A DNA stretch of 64,000 nt, taken from the NCBI RefSeq assembly GCF_008704795.1, contig NZ_CP023690.1:7264501-7328500 (forward strand), written 5' to 3'. This DNA comes from Streptomyces spectabilis (lineage in GTDB: Bacteria; Actinomycetota; Actinomycetes; Streptomycetales; Streptomycetaceae). Under the pieces are notes generated by a model. The model was not told where the DNA came from. It saw only the letters and a program-made list of their open reading frames with translations, and did not search any database. Below are positions 7,682 through 16,361 of the stretch, one piece after another (the first letter of the stretch is position 1; each line of letters starts with the position of its first letter). A program made the translations under genes and the position numbers.

Positions 7682-9758
7682 CCCCCGCCCCGGCCGGGCG
7701 GCGTCGCAGCCAGCGGCGCCACCACGGCACGGGGGCGGGCGGCGCGGGCGGCGGTGGCGGTGGCGCGGCGGACAGGGCGGCCCGGCCGGGCGCGGCGGGG
7801 ACGGCCACGGCGTCCGGGCGCGGCAGCGGCGTGACCGTCACGGCGCACGCCGCGTCCGGCACGTCGACCGTGACCGATCCGCCCGCGGCCCGGTGCGTGC
7901 TGCGGGCCACGCTCCGCTCCTCGCCGCGCACCCCGTCGTCCCACGCCACGCGCGCGAGCACGGCGGGCTCGGGCCAGCGGAAGCGGACCTCGGCCCGCCC
8001 CGCGCCGGTCCGGCGTACCGTCACCTCGCCGACGGGCCGCGCATGTTCGACGACCACGCTCGGTCCGGCCACCGCGCGCTCGCCGAGCGCGCTCACCGCG
8101 GTGAGGCGGAGGCGCCGCCCGGGCTCCGCCGTCACCTCCAGCTCCCGCGCGGGGAGCGGCCCTTGGCCGAGGGCCGCGAACCGCGCCGACACGTCGGCGC
8201 CCGGCGCGACCGGGCCCGCGGTCCACGCCACCAGGGTGCTCTCGCCCCGCTCCGGGGCGCTCCAGGCGAGCCGCACCCGGTCCCCGGCGCGGTGTGCCGT
8301 CAGCTCCGTGACCGGCGCGGGCCACTCCTCGACCCGGGCGGTGACGCGCGTCCCCGGCGACCAGGCGGTGCCGCCGTCGGGGCCGCCGCCGGGATAGCCG
8401 CAGGTGACCTCGTACACGTGCGTCCCCACCGGCAGCGGCACGTCCAGAAGGCGATCGGGCTCGCTCGTCCGGACCGTGCGCGGGGCGCCGCCGTCCGTCG
8501 AGCGCCGCACGCGGACGGCGGTCGCGGCCGGGTGGGGGCGCCAGCGGAGCCGTACTCCGTCGGGCACGGGCACGGCCGTCAGGCCGGTGGCGTCCGGCGC
8601 GATCAGGACCGGGGCGGTGACGAGCGGTACCCCGGCGACGCGGCCGCCGCGCAGCGGCACGACCGCGTAGCGCAGGGACCGCCCCAGCGGAGCCCGGGCG
8701 TCCGCGGTGGTCAAACCCCCGGTGACGCCGCCGAGTTCGGTGGCCCGCTCCGGCGCGCCGTCCGGGAAGCGCAGCACCTGGTACGTCACGGAGGCGGCGG
8801 CCCGCGGCGGCCGCCAGGTCAGGCGCACGCGCTGGTCGTCGACGGCCACCGTGGTCGGTGCCCGGCCGGGCACGGCGGTGGCGTCGGCCAGGCCGGTGGC
8901 GGCGCGCAGCAGGCCCGTGCGGGTCTCCGGGGCGTCCTCGGCCTGCCGCAGCGCGCCGAGCCAGGCGGTGGCGGCGCCGCGCCAGTCGCCGCGCGCCTCC
9001 AGGGCGCCCGCCCGCGCGGCGAGCCGGGCCACGGCGGTGGAGCGGGCCCGCAGCGAGCCCAGCAGGCGGGCGAGGACGTGGTCGTGCGGCGCCCGCGGCA
9101 GCGGTTCGGCGACGCGCTCGGCGGCGCGGAGGCGGCGCCCCGGCCAGATGTCGTTGACGGCCTCGGCGGCCCGGCGCACCGGCCCGTCGGCGGGGAATCC
9201 GGCGTCGACGGCGGCGGCGAGCAGCCGGGCCTCGCTGCGGTGCACGCCGAGCGCGGCCACGTCGTCGGCGGTGGTCGCGGCGCCCGCCGCGGGCCCCGGC
9301 TCCGGTCCGCGGTCCTTGAGCAGGCAGCACAGCTCCCACAGGACCACCCGGCGCAGGCCCATCGGGTCGTCGCGGACCAGGGTCTCCAGGGTGTCCACGA
9401 CGGCCGCGGCGGTGAGCGCGCGCGGGTCGGCGGACGTCCGCCAGGCGTCCTGTGCCCGGCGCACGTACGGCACGTCCACGCGCTGCCACAGACCGCCGCG
9501 GCCGGGGAACCACAGGCCGTCCAGGACCCGGAAGCCGTCGTCCGTCTCGGCCTGCGGCAGGGTGCCGAAGACACCGGACGCCGCCTGTCGCCGGGCCGGT
9601 TCGCGCAGCAGGCCCGCGGCGTGCGGGAACCCCAGGTCGCGGATGGCGGCGCGGAGTTCGGCGTAGCCGCGCATGCCGGGGAACTGGGGCAGGGCGGGCA
9701 GCGGCGGCAGCGTGCCGGTGTCCGTGGCCCGGACGCCGGGCCGCCAGCTCTGCGCCAC
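7671..9758 (-). CDS. Fibronectin type III repeat protein
   Basis: Protein of 695 residues, last gene of the minus-strand unit. Residues 1-290 are helical and not recognised. Residues about 295-640 hold several FN3-like beta-sandwich repeats, seen as repeated VRLxWxxP, YxVxR and TxxxD patterns. The C-terminus is a poly-Pro stretch followed by a basic WWRRWLRRR tail. No signal peptide or transmembrane helix is present, so it is probably intracellular. That is unusual for FN3 proteins in actinobacteria, where most are secreted polysaccharide-active enzymes. The GTG start lies 3 bp after the preceding stop. It is probably an adaptor or target-recognition module. The function is inferred only from domain type and operon. 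Confidence 0.72.
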   Translation of the reverse strand: MAQSWRPGVRATDTGTLPPLPALPQFPGMRGYAELRAAIRDLGFPHAAGLLREPARRQAASGVFGTLPQAETDDGFRVLDGLWFPGRGGLWQRVDVPYVRRAQDAWRTSADPRALTAAAVVDTLETLVRDDPMGLRRVVLWELCCLLKDRGPEPGPAAGAATTADDVAALGVHRSEARLLAAAVDAGFPADGPVRRAAEAVNDIWPGRRLRAAERVAEPLPRAPHDHVLARLLGSLRARSTAVARLAARAGALEARGDWRGAATAWLGALRQAEDAPETRTGLLRAATGLADATAVPGRAPTTVAVDDQRVRLTWRPPRAAASVTYQVLRFPDGAPERATELGGVTGGLTTADARAPLGRSLRYAVVPLRGGRVAGVPLVTAPVLIAPDATGLTAVPVPDGVRLRWRPHPAATAVRVRRSTDGGAPRTVRTSEPDRLLDVPLPVGTHVYEVTCGYPGGGPDGGTAWSPGTRVTARVEEWPAPVTELTAHRAGDRVRLAWSAPERGESTLVAWTAGPVAPGADVSARFAALGQGPLPARELEVTAEPGRRLRLTAVSALGERAVAGPSVVVEHARPVGEVTVRRTGAGRAEVRFRWPEPAVLARVAWDDGVRGEERSVARSTHRAAGGSVTVDVPDAACAVTVTPLPRPDAVAVPAAPGRAALSAAPPPPPPAPPAPVPWWRRWLRRRPAGAGASP

Positions 9759-9761
9759 CCG

Positions 9762-10244
9762 TCAGCCTCCGGACGCCGTGAAGAAGTACACGCGGACCAC
9801 AGCCGTCGACGGGGCGGCGCTCAGGTCGTGGAAGTCGTCGGTGGCGGTCTTGCCGCTGAACATCCCCGGACGGCCCCTGCCGAGCTGCGAGTTGACGAGG
9901 TGGGCGTACTCCGTGCCGCCGGGGCCGCCGCCGAAGGTCAGCACCAGCGCGGCCCTGCGCCCCTCCCACCGGCGGGTCTCGCGGCCGATCTGCCGCACGA
10001 GCGAGCCCTTGTCGGCGCCCTTGACCGTGAACTCCTCCGGCTCGCGCGCCACCGACGGCGGTCCCGCGGGCTTCCGCTCCGCCGGGGCGTCCGCGCTGCC
10101 GGACGGCTCGGGGCGCGCGGCGAGCGGGTCGGGCCGGTCGGCCATCGACACCAGGGCGAGGACGAGCAGCAGGTCGGCGAAGAGCCAGCCCGCTAGCACG
10201 ACCCCGGCGACCCGGGTCCCGCGCTGCCGTCGCCGCGGGGTCAC
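9762..10244 (-). CDS. Single-pass membrane protein with intramembrane Asp, MotB/ExbD/ZorB-like
   Basis: A 160-residue protein with a basic N-terminus, one transmembrane helix at about 13-34 and an extracytoplasmic domain from about residue 70. Asp24 sits inside the helix (LAGWLFADLLLVLALV). A lone acidic residue at this place is the proton-conducting hallmark of MotB, ExbD, TolR and ZorB subunits. The extracytoplasmic part has alternating strands (ALVLTFGG, VVRVYFF) but no clear OmpA-type peptidoglycan signature. Its GTG start overlaps the TGA of the coiled-coil membrane gene, so the two are probably made as a pair. Overall sequence similarity to stator subunits could not be tested. Confidence 0.6.
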   Translation of the reverse strand: MTPRRRQRGTRVAGVVLAGWLFADLLLVLALVSMADRPDPLAARPEPSGSADAPAERKPAGPPSVAREPEEFTVKGADKGSLVRQIGRETRRWEGRRAALVLTFGGGPGGTEYAHLVNSQLGRGRPGMFSGKTATDDFHDLSAAPSTAVVRVYFFTASGG

Positions 10245-11761
10245 GTCTCGTCCCCGGGGCGCGCCGACGGGCGCCGCGGCGGCGGACGCAGGGCCGTGGT
10301 GCGGTCGGAGCGCACGTCGTCCTCGGCGGGCCCGGCGGGATCGCGGTGGGCGCCGCCGCTCAGGGCGGGGTCGTCCTGGACGTCCGGCTCGCTCGTCGGG
10401 TACGGGGCGGGGTCCGGGGCCCGCCCCGGCGGCGGCGCGGCGGGGCCCGGGTCCCCACCCGCCGGAGGAGGCGCGGGCGCGTACGGCACGGACGCCGGGG
10501 AGCCGTTCGCGCCGGCCCAGGGCGGCGGCGACGGCACCGTCGCCGCGTACGGAGTGGACACGGTCCTGTAGGCATCGGCCGCGGCGCGGGGGTGTGCTTC
10601 CGCCCCGTTCCGCGAAGATGCCCCCGCCGTCGCGAAGGAGCGCACGCCCGAGTCCACCCGGGCGGCCGCGTCCTGCCAGTGCGCGGCGGCGGCGTCCCAG
10701 CGCTCGGTGGCCTCGCGCATGCCGTCGACCGCGTCGTTCGTGCGGCCCGTGCTGGTCACCAGGGCCGCGCAGGCCTGCTCGGTGGCCTGGGCCACCGACT
10801 CCGTCTTGGTGACGAGGTCCTGCTGGGCGGTGACGAGCGAGCGCAGCGAGGTCTCGATGTGCGCGCCCACCGTCTTGACCTGGTCACCGAGCTGCCGTGC
10901 CGCGGCGGCACCGGCACTGCTCGTCCGGGCGGCGGCCTGCTGCCCCTCGCGCACCGCCGTCTCGATGCGGTCGGCGGCCGCGCCGAGCTTCGGCACCTCG
11001 GCGGTGAGCTTGCCCGCCGCCTCCTGGAGGGACGTCGTCGCGTCGGTCACCGAGCCGGTGGCGGCGACGAGCGCCTTGTGGTTCTTGTCGGCCTCGGCGG
11101 CGAGCGAGCGCATCTCCTGTGCGGCCTGCGTGAGCTGGGAGGTGAACTGCTTCGGCGAGGCGCTGCGGTAGGGGACGAGCAGCATCTGGAGGCGGGTCAG
11201 GACGGCCGCGAGGTCCGCCAGGAGCCGCTCGCGCTCCGCCTCCTGGGCGTCCTCCTCCCGCTCGGCCCGCGCGCGCACGCGTGCGTGCACCACGGACAGC
11301 AGGACGAGCAGGGCGATCAGGACGACCGCCATCAGGGCCACGTTCTCGAACCGGCCAAGGGGCGACAGATGGCCGCCGAAGCCCGACTGCCACAGCTGGA
11401 GGAACGGCCGCGTGGCCTCCTTGCGGTCCACCTTGCTCAGTTCCCCGTACGCGTGCACCGCCTCGCGCAGGCCGAACCAGGTCACCAGGAGCGGCACGAA
11501 CACCAGCGCGCCGAGCGCGGCCTCCAGGAGCCCGTCGCGCCGCGCCGAGGGTCTGCCGCCGCCGCGCGCGGTGACGCTCTCCGGGCGGACGTAGGCGTGC
11601 ACCAGGTCCAGCTCGGACCAGCGGTCCAGGCGCTTGTCGTGCTGCACGTCGTGGGCCAGGGCGCCGAGTTCGGCGGCGCGCGGGCCGAGCGCCGGGTTTC
11701 CCGCCAGGTCCTGAAGTTGCTTGATGAGCTCCTGCTTGTTCAGCAGCTGTGCGGGCGTCAA
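10241..11761 (-). CDS. Two-TM coiled-coil membrane protein, possible stator partner
   Basis: A 506-residue protein. Two hydrophobic helices lie at about 78-97 and 140-158. They are followed by about 230 residues of Ala/Glu/Gln-rich heptad sequence (160-390) resembling chemoreceptor or ZorA-type coiled coil, then a Pro-rich disordered tail (400-506). The TTG start at 11761 was chosen because AGGGAG lies 8 bp upstream; no ATG or GTG lies near. The long cytoplasmic coil plus coupled TM-Asp partner suggests a MotA/ZorA-like arrangement, but only two TM segments are visible and the core MotA motif was not recognised. Alternative: a methyl-accepting-type sensor or envelope tether. Confidence 0.6.
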   Translation of the reverse strand: MTPAQLLNKQELIKQLQDLAGNPALGPRAAELGALAHDVQHDKRLDRWSELDLVHAYVRPESVTARGGGRPSARRDGLLEAALGALVFVPLLVTWFGLREAVHAYGELSKVDRKEATRPFLQLWQSGFGGHLSPLGRFENVALMAVVLIALLVLLSVVHARVRARAEREEDAQEAERERLLADLAAVLTRLQMLLVPYRSASPKQFTSQLTQAAQEMRSLAAEADKNHKALVAATGSVTDATTSLQEAAGKLTAEVPKLGAAADRIETAVREGQQAAARTSSAGAAAARQLGDQVKTVGAHIETSLRSLVTAQQDLVTKTESVAQATEQACAALVTSTGRTNDAVDGMREATERWDAAAAHWQDAAARVDSGVRSFATAGASSRNGAEAHPRAAADAYRTVSTPYAATVPSPPPWAGANGSPASVPYAPAPPPAGGDPGPAAPPPGRAPDPAPYPTSEPDVQDDPALSGGAHRDPAGPAEDDVRSDRTTALRPPPRRPSARPGDET

Positions 11762-11824
11762 GCGCGTACTCCCTGTCTCGGGACCGGTGCGTGACCATCG
11801 AGCGCCTCGCCCAGGAGACCCTCG

Positions 11825-13729
11825 TCAGTCGAGGACGTCACCCCTGCCGCGACGGTTCCTGCCGTCGCGGGTCAGCCGGGCCAACAGGGCCTCGGCGTCG
11901 GGGTGTTCAGGGTCCCACGTGAGGCACTTGCCCAGGGCCTCAATCGCCTCATCGCGCGCGCCCCGCCGGTGCAGCTCCCGCGCGTGCCGGTAGGTGCGGC
12001 GGGCGAGCAGGGCCCGCACCCGCTCGTTCGTCGGGTCGTGGCCGTAGGCGCAGCGCAGCCAGCGCTCGGCGTCCGGGAAGTGGTCGGGCGCCACGTCGGC
12101 CATGGCGGCCGCGCAGTGCACGTCGATCATCGCGTCGAGCACGTCGGCACGCGCGGGGTGCGCGGTGGCCTCCTGCCAGGCCAGGTGCGAGGCCTGCACG
12201 GCGTGTTCGTACCGGCCGAGGTCGAGCAGCACCCGGGCCCGGGCGAGCTGCCGCCGGGCGGCGTGACTGAGGGTCTCTGCGGCCTCCCTGGCCTCTGCGG
12301 CCTCTCTGGTCTCCCGGGTCTCCCTGGTCCCTTCGGCTTCCCGGGCCTCCCCGGTCTCCTCGGCCTCCCAGGCCTCCGGCTCCTCCCGCGGTTCCCGCTC
12401 CACCGGCTGTGCCGCTCCCGTCAGCCCTTCGAGGAGTTCCCGGGCCTCCGCCACGATGTCCCGGAGCAGGGCCACCGCCTCCCGGCGGCGCCCCTGCCCG
12501 GCCAGTTCGCGGGCCTGCGCCACGTCGCGGCGTACCGGGCCGGGGGCGTCGTCGGCGGCGAGCAGCGTCGCGGTGAGCGAGGGCGCTTCCGCGAGGGTGT
12601 CGCGACCGGGGTCCGGGGGGTCCAGCGGGCCCTCCTCCAGGGAGGCCGCGCCGGACGCGGAGGCGCCGCCGCCCGCGAGGCGCACCGCGTGCTTGAGGGC
12701 GCCGAGCGCGAGCAGCTCCCGCGGCCCGTACGCCGTGCTCCGCCCCAGGTCCGCCACGCCCGCGCGGACCTGCGCGAGCCGGGTGGCGCCCCCGACGAGC
12801 AGCAGCGTGTCCACGTCGGGGCGGGTGAGCGCCGCCTCGCCCAGCAGGTCGTGGGCGCGCCGCACGGTGCGGCGCACGTGCGGCTGGAGGAAGGCGTCGA
12901 GGTGCGGCCGGGTGATCCGCATGCGCAGCGGCGGTCCGGTGCCGAGGTCGAGCGTGAGCGCGGCGGAGTCCGTGGCCGAGCCGTCGGCGGTGCCCAGCTC
13001 CTCGCGCGCCTCCTGGGCCCGCTCCCGGTGGCCGAGCCACAGCCGCGCGCCGCCGCCGGTCACGGACGCGGGCCCCCGGTGGGCCCGCAGCAGCCGCACC
13101 GCGGAGGCGAGCGCGGCCTCGTCGAAGGCCCGGCCGCCGGAGGTGGCCGCGCCGTCGTAGCCGAGCGCGCGGTAGTGGCCGCGCACGCCGCGCACCAGGC
13201 CCAGTTCGAAGCCGTCGTAGCCCATGCCGTACACCAGGAAGGTGCCGCTGTCCCGGTCCGTGGTGTGCCCCATGACCGCGGCGAGCGAGTCGCTGATGAG
13301 CCGCACCGGGGCGAGTCCGGCCGCCGCGGCGGCGTCGCGCAGCGCCTGGCGCTGCCGCGACTGGAAGGCGGCGGGCACGCTGATCACCGTCTGCGCGACC
13401 GTCCCCGCGCGTTCCTCGACGCGCTCGCGCAGCGCCCGCAGCATGTGCGCGGCCACCGCGTCGGCGTCCTCCGTGCCCTCCCGCCACGGCACCGGACTCC
13501 CGCTGCCGAGCAGGGACTTCACGCTCGGGAACACCACCGGCAGGACCCCCGCGGCGGCAGGGGCGCACACCAGCCACGGCCAGTCGGCCGTCGGCAGGTC
13601 GAGGCGGCGCACCGGCTGCCCGGCCACCGCGAAGAGCGCCCGCACCCCCGTCGCGCCGAAGTCCACGCCGAGGCTGACCCGGCCTCCGGCGCCCCCCGCC
13701 GTCACCCCCGTACCCCCCGCTGCCGTCAT
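11825..13729 (-). CDS. Hsp70-like ATPase fused to TPRs
   Basis: A 634-residue protein. Residues about 17-360 are an Hsp70/actin-type nucleotide-binding domain with VDFGATG (phosphate 1) and LLLVGGATRL (adenosine motif). The phosphate-2 segment, DLGGGT in DnaK, reads VYGMGYDGFEL here, so ATP hydrolysis may be impaired. The substrate-binding domain is missing. Instead an Ala/Glu/Arg/Thr low-complexity linker (about 470-500) leads to TPR-like helices to residue 620. The ATG overlaps the DnaK stop (ATGA). It probably pairs with the adjacent DnaK/GrpE as a client-specific or regulatory Hsp70. The linker DNA at about 12275-12400 is a degenerate cctcc-type repeat prone to length change. Confidence 0.82.
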   Translation of the reverse strand: MTAAGGTGVTAGGAGGRVSLGVDFGATGVRALFAVAGQPVRRLDLPTADWPWLVCAPAAAGVLPVVFPSVKSLLGSGSPVPWREGTEDADAVAAHMLRALRERVEERAGTVAQTVISVPAAFQSRQRQALRDAAAAAGLAPVRLISDSLAAVMGHTTDRDSGTFLVYGMGYDGFELGLVRGVRGHYRALGYDGAATSGGRAFDEAALASAVRLLRAHRGPASVTGGGARLWLGHRERAQEAREELGTADGSATDSAALTLDLGTGPPLRMRITRPHLDAFLQPHVRRTVRRAHDLLGEAALTRPDVDTLLLVGGATRLAQVRAGVADLGRSTAYGPRELLALGALKHAVRLAGGGASASGAASLEEGPLDPPDPGRDTLAEAPSLTATLLAADDAPGPVRRDVAQARELAGQGRRREAVALLRDIVAEARELLEGLTGAAQPVEREPREEPEAWEAEETGEAREAEGTRETRETREAAEAREAAETLSHAARRQLARARVLLDLGRYEHAVQASHLAWQEATAHPARADVLDAMIDVHCAAAMADVAPDHFPDAERWLRCAYGHDPTNERVRALLARRTYRHARELHRRGARDEAIEALGKCLTWDPEHPDAEALLARLTRDGRNRRGRGDVLD

Positions 13730-15867
13730 CCGCCCGCCATATCGTCGGGGACTTGGAGGATGCCGTCGTAGTCCCGCTTGCTCGGCAGCGACGGCACCGC
13801 GCGCTCGGAGTAGGCCACCGCGATCATGCTGCGCAGGTTCTTGGCCTGCTCGGCGGTCTGGATGCGGTTGCCGTTGCGATGGGCCGCCTTGACCTGCTCC
13901 ACGGCCTCGCTGATCGCCTTGACGGTCTCAAGCGGCGCCCCGTCCGACGCCAGCTCTGCCTGGCGGAACTGGCTGGCGAGCCCGCACTGGTGGTACATGT
14001 CGTCGAGCAGCAGCTCGGTGAGGCGCTGGTACTCGCCGCTGTCGCCCATCTCCACGGCCCGCTGCGCCTGGGTGATGTCGCGGCGCACCTTCAGCTCCTG
14101 GGTGTGCTCGATGTAGGGGCCGTACCGCTTGAGGAAGTGCCGGGCCTCCCGCTCGGCGAGCCCCAGCTCCTCGCGGAGCACCGCGCTGTCGACCTCCCGC
14201 TCGGTCTCGGGCGGCGGTGTGCGCGGCTTGTCGCGCCGGGGCGTCGCCTCCAGGACCATGTCCGTGCCGCGCACGCTGACGCGGACCGTGATGATGCGGT
14301 CCGCCGAGTAGTTGAACGACACGTCGACGTGCCGGTTGATCTCGATCTCCTGCGGCAGCTCGAACTCGACCACGCCCTGCTCGTGGTTCTCGCTCGCCAC
14401 ATGGCTGTCGCCCTCGTACACCGGCACCCGGATCAGCCTGCTGTCCGTCGCGTGGAAGGTGCGGGTGCGCGGCTCGGGCAGCGGGAACGGCGAGCCCGCC
14501 GGGATGATCGGCACGAACACGTCGCGCCGCGCGCCCTTCACCGCGGCGATGCCCATCGCCATGGGCGTCGACTCGAACAGGCCCGTGGAGCCCACGGGGC
14601 GCGCGTTGACCAGGCTCTGGCCGCACTCCGCGCACACCTGCGCGGCGTACTCGTTGGTCTTCAGGCACTGCGGCGCCGGGCACTCCACGCCGTTCAGGGT
14701 CTGCGCGAGCACGCCCGCGCCGTAGGCCACGCACTCCATGGGGTTGATGTTCCGGCGCACCTTGTCGCCGCCGAAGTACGCCTCGACCGCCTCGTACACC
14801 GGCCGGGTCAGGGTGCCGCCGCCGACGAGCAGGACGTCCGAGATGTCGTCGGGCGTCAGCTCGTAGCCCGTCAGGGTCTCCTTGACCAGGTCCATGGTGC
14901 GGGTCACCAGGGGCGCGATCATCTCCTGGAACTCCTCGCGCGTGAGGGCCATTTCGACGTCGACGATGCCCTCCGGGCCGTGGTACGCCGCCGGGATCAC
15001 GAGGTACGTCTCCGACAGCTCGTTCAGCTCGCGCTTGGCGGCCTCGGCGGCCTTCTTCGCCTGGAACAGGAACTCCTTGTCGCCGGACGGGTCGACGCCC
15101 CGCTCGTCCCGCATCCAGGTGATGATCCGCTCCACGATCGCCAGGTCGAAGTCGTCGCCGCCGAGCCAGATGTCCCCGGCGGAGCGCAGCACCTGGAACT
15201 GGCTGTGGCCCTCGCGGTCCTTGACGGTGTTCAGGACGGAGATGTCGAAGGTGCCGCCGCCCAGGTCGTAGACCAGCACGCGGCTGCGCGCCCCGTCCGG
15301 CCGGTGCAGGCCGAACGCGACCGCCGCCGCGGTCGGCTCGTCGATGATCTTCTTCACCACCAGGCCCGCGCGCTCCGCCGCCTCCCGGGTCGCGGCGCGC
15401 TGCGCGTCGCGGAAGTACGCGGGCACGGTGATCACCGCGTGCGTCACCTGCTCGCCGAGGGTGCGGGCCGCGTCCCGCACCAGCTTGTCGAGGATCACGC
15501 TGGAGATCTCGGAGGGGGTGCGGCTGCGGCCGCCGAGCAGCACGTGGGCGCGCGGGTCGTCGTCGGGGCCCGACACGATCTCGTACGACAGGCGCTCGCG
15601 GGCCTGGGCCACCGAGCGGTCCGCGAAGTCGCGGCCCATCAGCCGCTTCACGGACACGATGGTCTCCTCCGGCTGCCGCACCGCCCATCTGAGGGCGTCC
15701 TCGCCGACGAGGGTCTGGTCCTTGCCGTCGCGCCGCGCGAGGCCGACCACCGAGGGGGTGAGCCGGTCGCCCTTGCTGTTGGTGAGGACCGCGATGTCGT
15801 CGCGGTGCGGATCGTGGGCGGCGACGGCGCTGTTCGTCGTGCCGAGGTCGATCCCGATGGCCTTCAT
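13726..15867 (-). CDS. DnaK-type Hsp70 with inserted zinc ribbon
   Basis: A 713-residue chaperone. Nucleotide motifs are intact: GIDLGTTNS at the N-terminus, DLGGGTFD (201-208), LVGGGTLTRP (347-356). Between the ATPase and substrate-binding domains is a Cys396-x4-Cys401-x10-Cys412-x2-Cys415 cluster that the housekeeping DnaK does not have. The substrate-binding domain reads through to helical lid segments and the end lacks the usual DnaK acidic EEVD-like tail. The ATG overlaps the grpE stop by 4 bp. It is a second, operon-specific DnaK and not the heat-shock dnaK-grpE-dnaJ-hspR locus, since HspR and DnaJ are absent. The zinc ribbon may dock a cluster partner. Confidence 0.9.
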   Translation of the reverse strand: MKAIGIDLGTTNSAVAAHDPHRDDIAVLTNSKGDRLTPSVVGLARRDGKDQTLVGEDALRWAVRQPEETIVSVKRLMGRDFADRSVAQARERLSYEIVSGPDDDPRAHVLLGGRSRTPSEISSVILDKLVRDAARTLGEQVTHAVITVPAYFRDAQRAATREAAERAGLVVKKIIDEPTAAAVAFGLHRPDGARSRVLVYDLGGGTFDISVLNTVKDREGHSQFQVLRSAGDIWLGGDDFDLAIVERIITWMRDERGVDPSGDKEFLFQAKKAAEAAKRELNELSETYLVIPAAYHGPEGIVDVEMALTREEFQEMIAPLVTRTMDLVKETLTGYELTPDDISDVLLVGGGTLTRPVYEAVEAYFGGDKVRRNINPMECVAYGAGVLAQTLNGVECPAPQCLKTNEYAAQVCAECGQSLVNARPVGSTGLFESTPMAMGIAAVKGARRDVFVPIIPAGSPFPLPEPRTRTFHATDSRLIRVPVYEGDSHVASENHEQGVVEFELPQEIEINRHVDVSFNYSADRIITVRVSVRGTDMVLEATPRRDKPRTPPPETEREVDSAVLREELGLAEREARHFLKRYGPYIEHTQELKVRRDITQAQRAVEMGDSGEYQRLTELLLDDMYHQCGLASQFRQAELASDGAPLETVKAISEAVEQVKAAHRNGNRIQTAEQAKNLRSMIAVAYSERAVPSLPSKRDYDGILQVPDDMAGG

Positions 15868-16319
15868 CCCTGTGCCGTTCCTTTCCTCGCTGCCTGGGTC
15901 CGGTCCTCGGCGGCGACCACGACCCGGGCGGCGCGCAGCACGTGCCCCCGGTATCGATACCCGCGCCGCGCCACCTCAAGGACCTCGTCGTCGCCCGTTC
16001 CGGGAGGCGCCGGGCGCACGGCCACGACGTGGTGCGTGGCCGGGTCCGCGCGCTCGCCGACCGCGCCGATGAGCTCCAGGCCCGCGCCGGTCGCGGCCGC
16101 CTCCAACTGCCGCGCGATCAGGCCGACGCTGTGCCGGCAGGCCGCCGGATCCAGTTGCGGTCCCGCCGCGAGCAGCCGGTCGCACGCGTCGAGCGCGTCG
16201 GCGCACGCCAGGAGCAGTCGCTCGGTGTGCGCGCGGTGCGCGGCGTCGCGCTCGGCGAGCGCCCGCGCCCCCTCGTACGCGACGCGCGCGGCCGCCGCGG
16301 TGGACTCCTGCTCGGTCAC
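15864..16319 (-). CDS. GrpE-like nucleotide exchange factor
   Basis: A 151-residue protein with an N-terminal helical half and a C-terminal GrpE head: DPATHHVVAV, then EVLEVARRGYRYRGHVLRAARVVV, close to the family's HEAV...GY...GRVLRPAxV pattern. It is shorter than housekeeping GrpE (about 200 residues) because the long N-terminal coiled coil is reduced. The GTG at 16319 has a GGAGGG Shine-Dalgarno 6-10 bp upstream. It is coupled to the following dnaK by ATGA overlap, which supports a dedicated exchange-factor pair. Expected to release ADP from the neighbouring DnaK and perhaps the Hsp70-TPR protein. Confidence 0.88.
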   Translation of the reverse strand: MTEQESTAAAARVAYEGARALAERDAAHRAHTERLLLACADALDACDRLLAAGPQLDPAACRHSVGLIARQLEAAATGAGLELIGAVGERADPATHHVVAVRPAPPGTGDDEVLEVARRGYRYRGHVLRAARVVVAAEDRTQAARKGTAQG

Positions 16320-16361
16320 GGTGCCCTCCTCATAGGCCCTCCGGCCGCACTGCGGCCGTTC

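Noticed and set aside
9762..11761. A complete Zorya defence system
   Set aside because: Only a stator-like pair is present; no ZorC, ZorD helicase or ZorE nuclease was found.
13726..16319. Housekeeping dnaK-grpE-dnaJ-hspR heat-shock operon
   Set aside because: There is no J-domain with HPD, no HspR gene and no HAIR-type inverted repeat. Gene order is grpE before dnaK, and DnaK carries a zinc insert.
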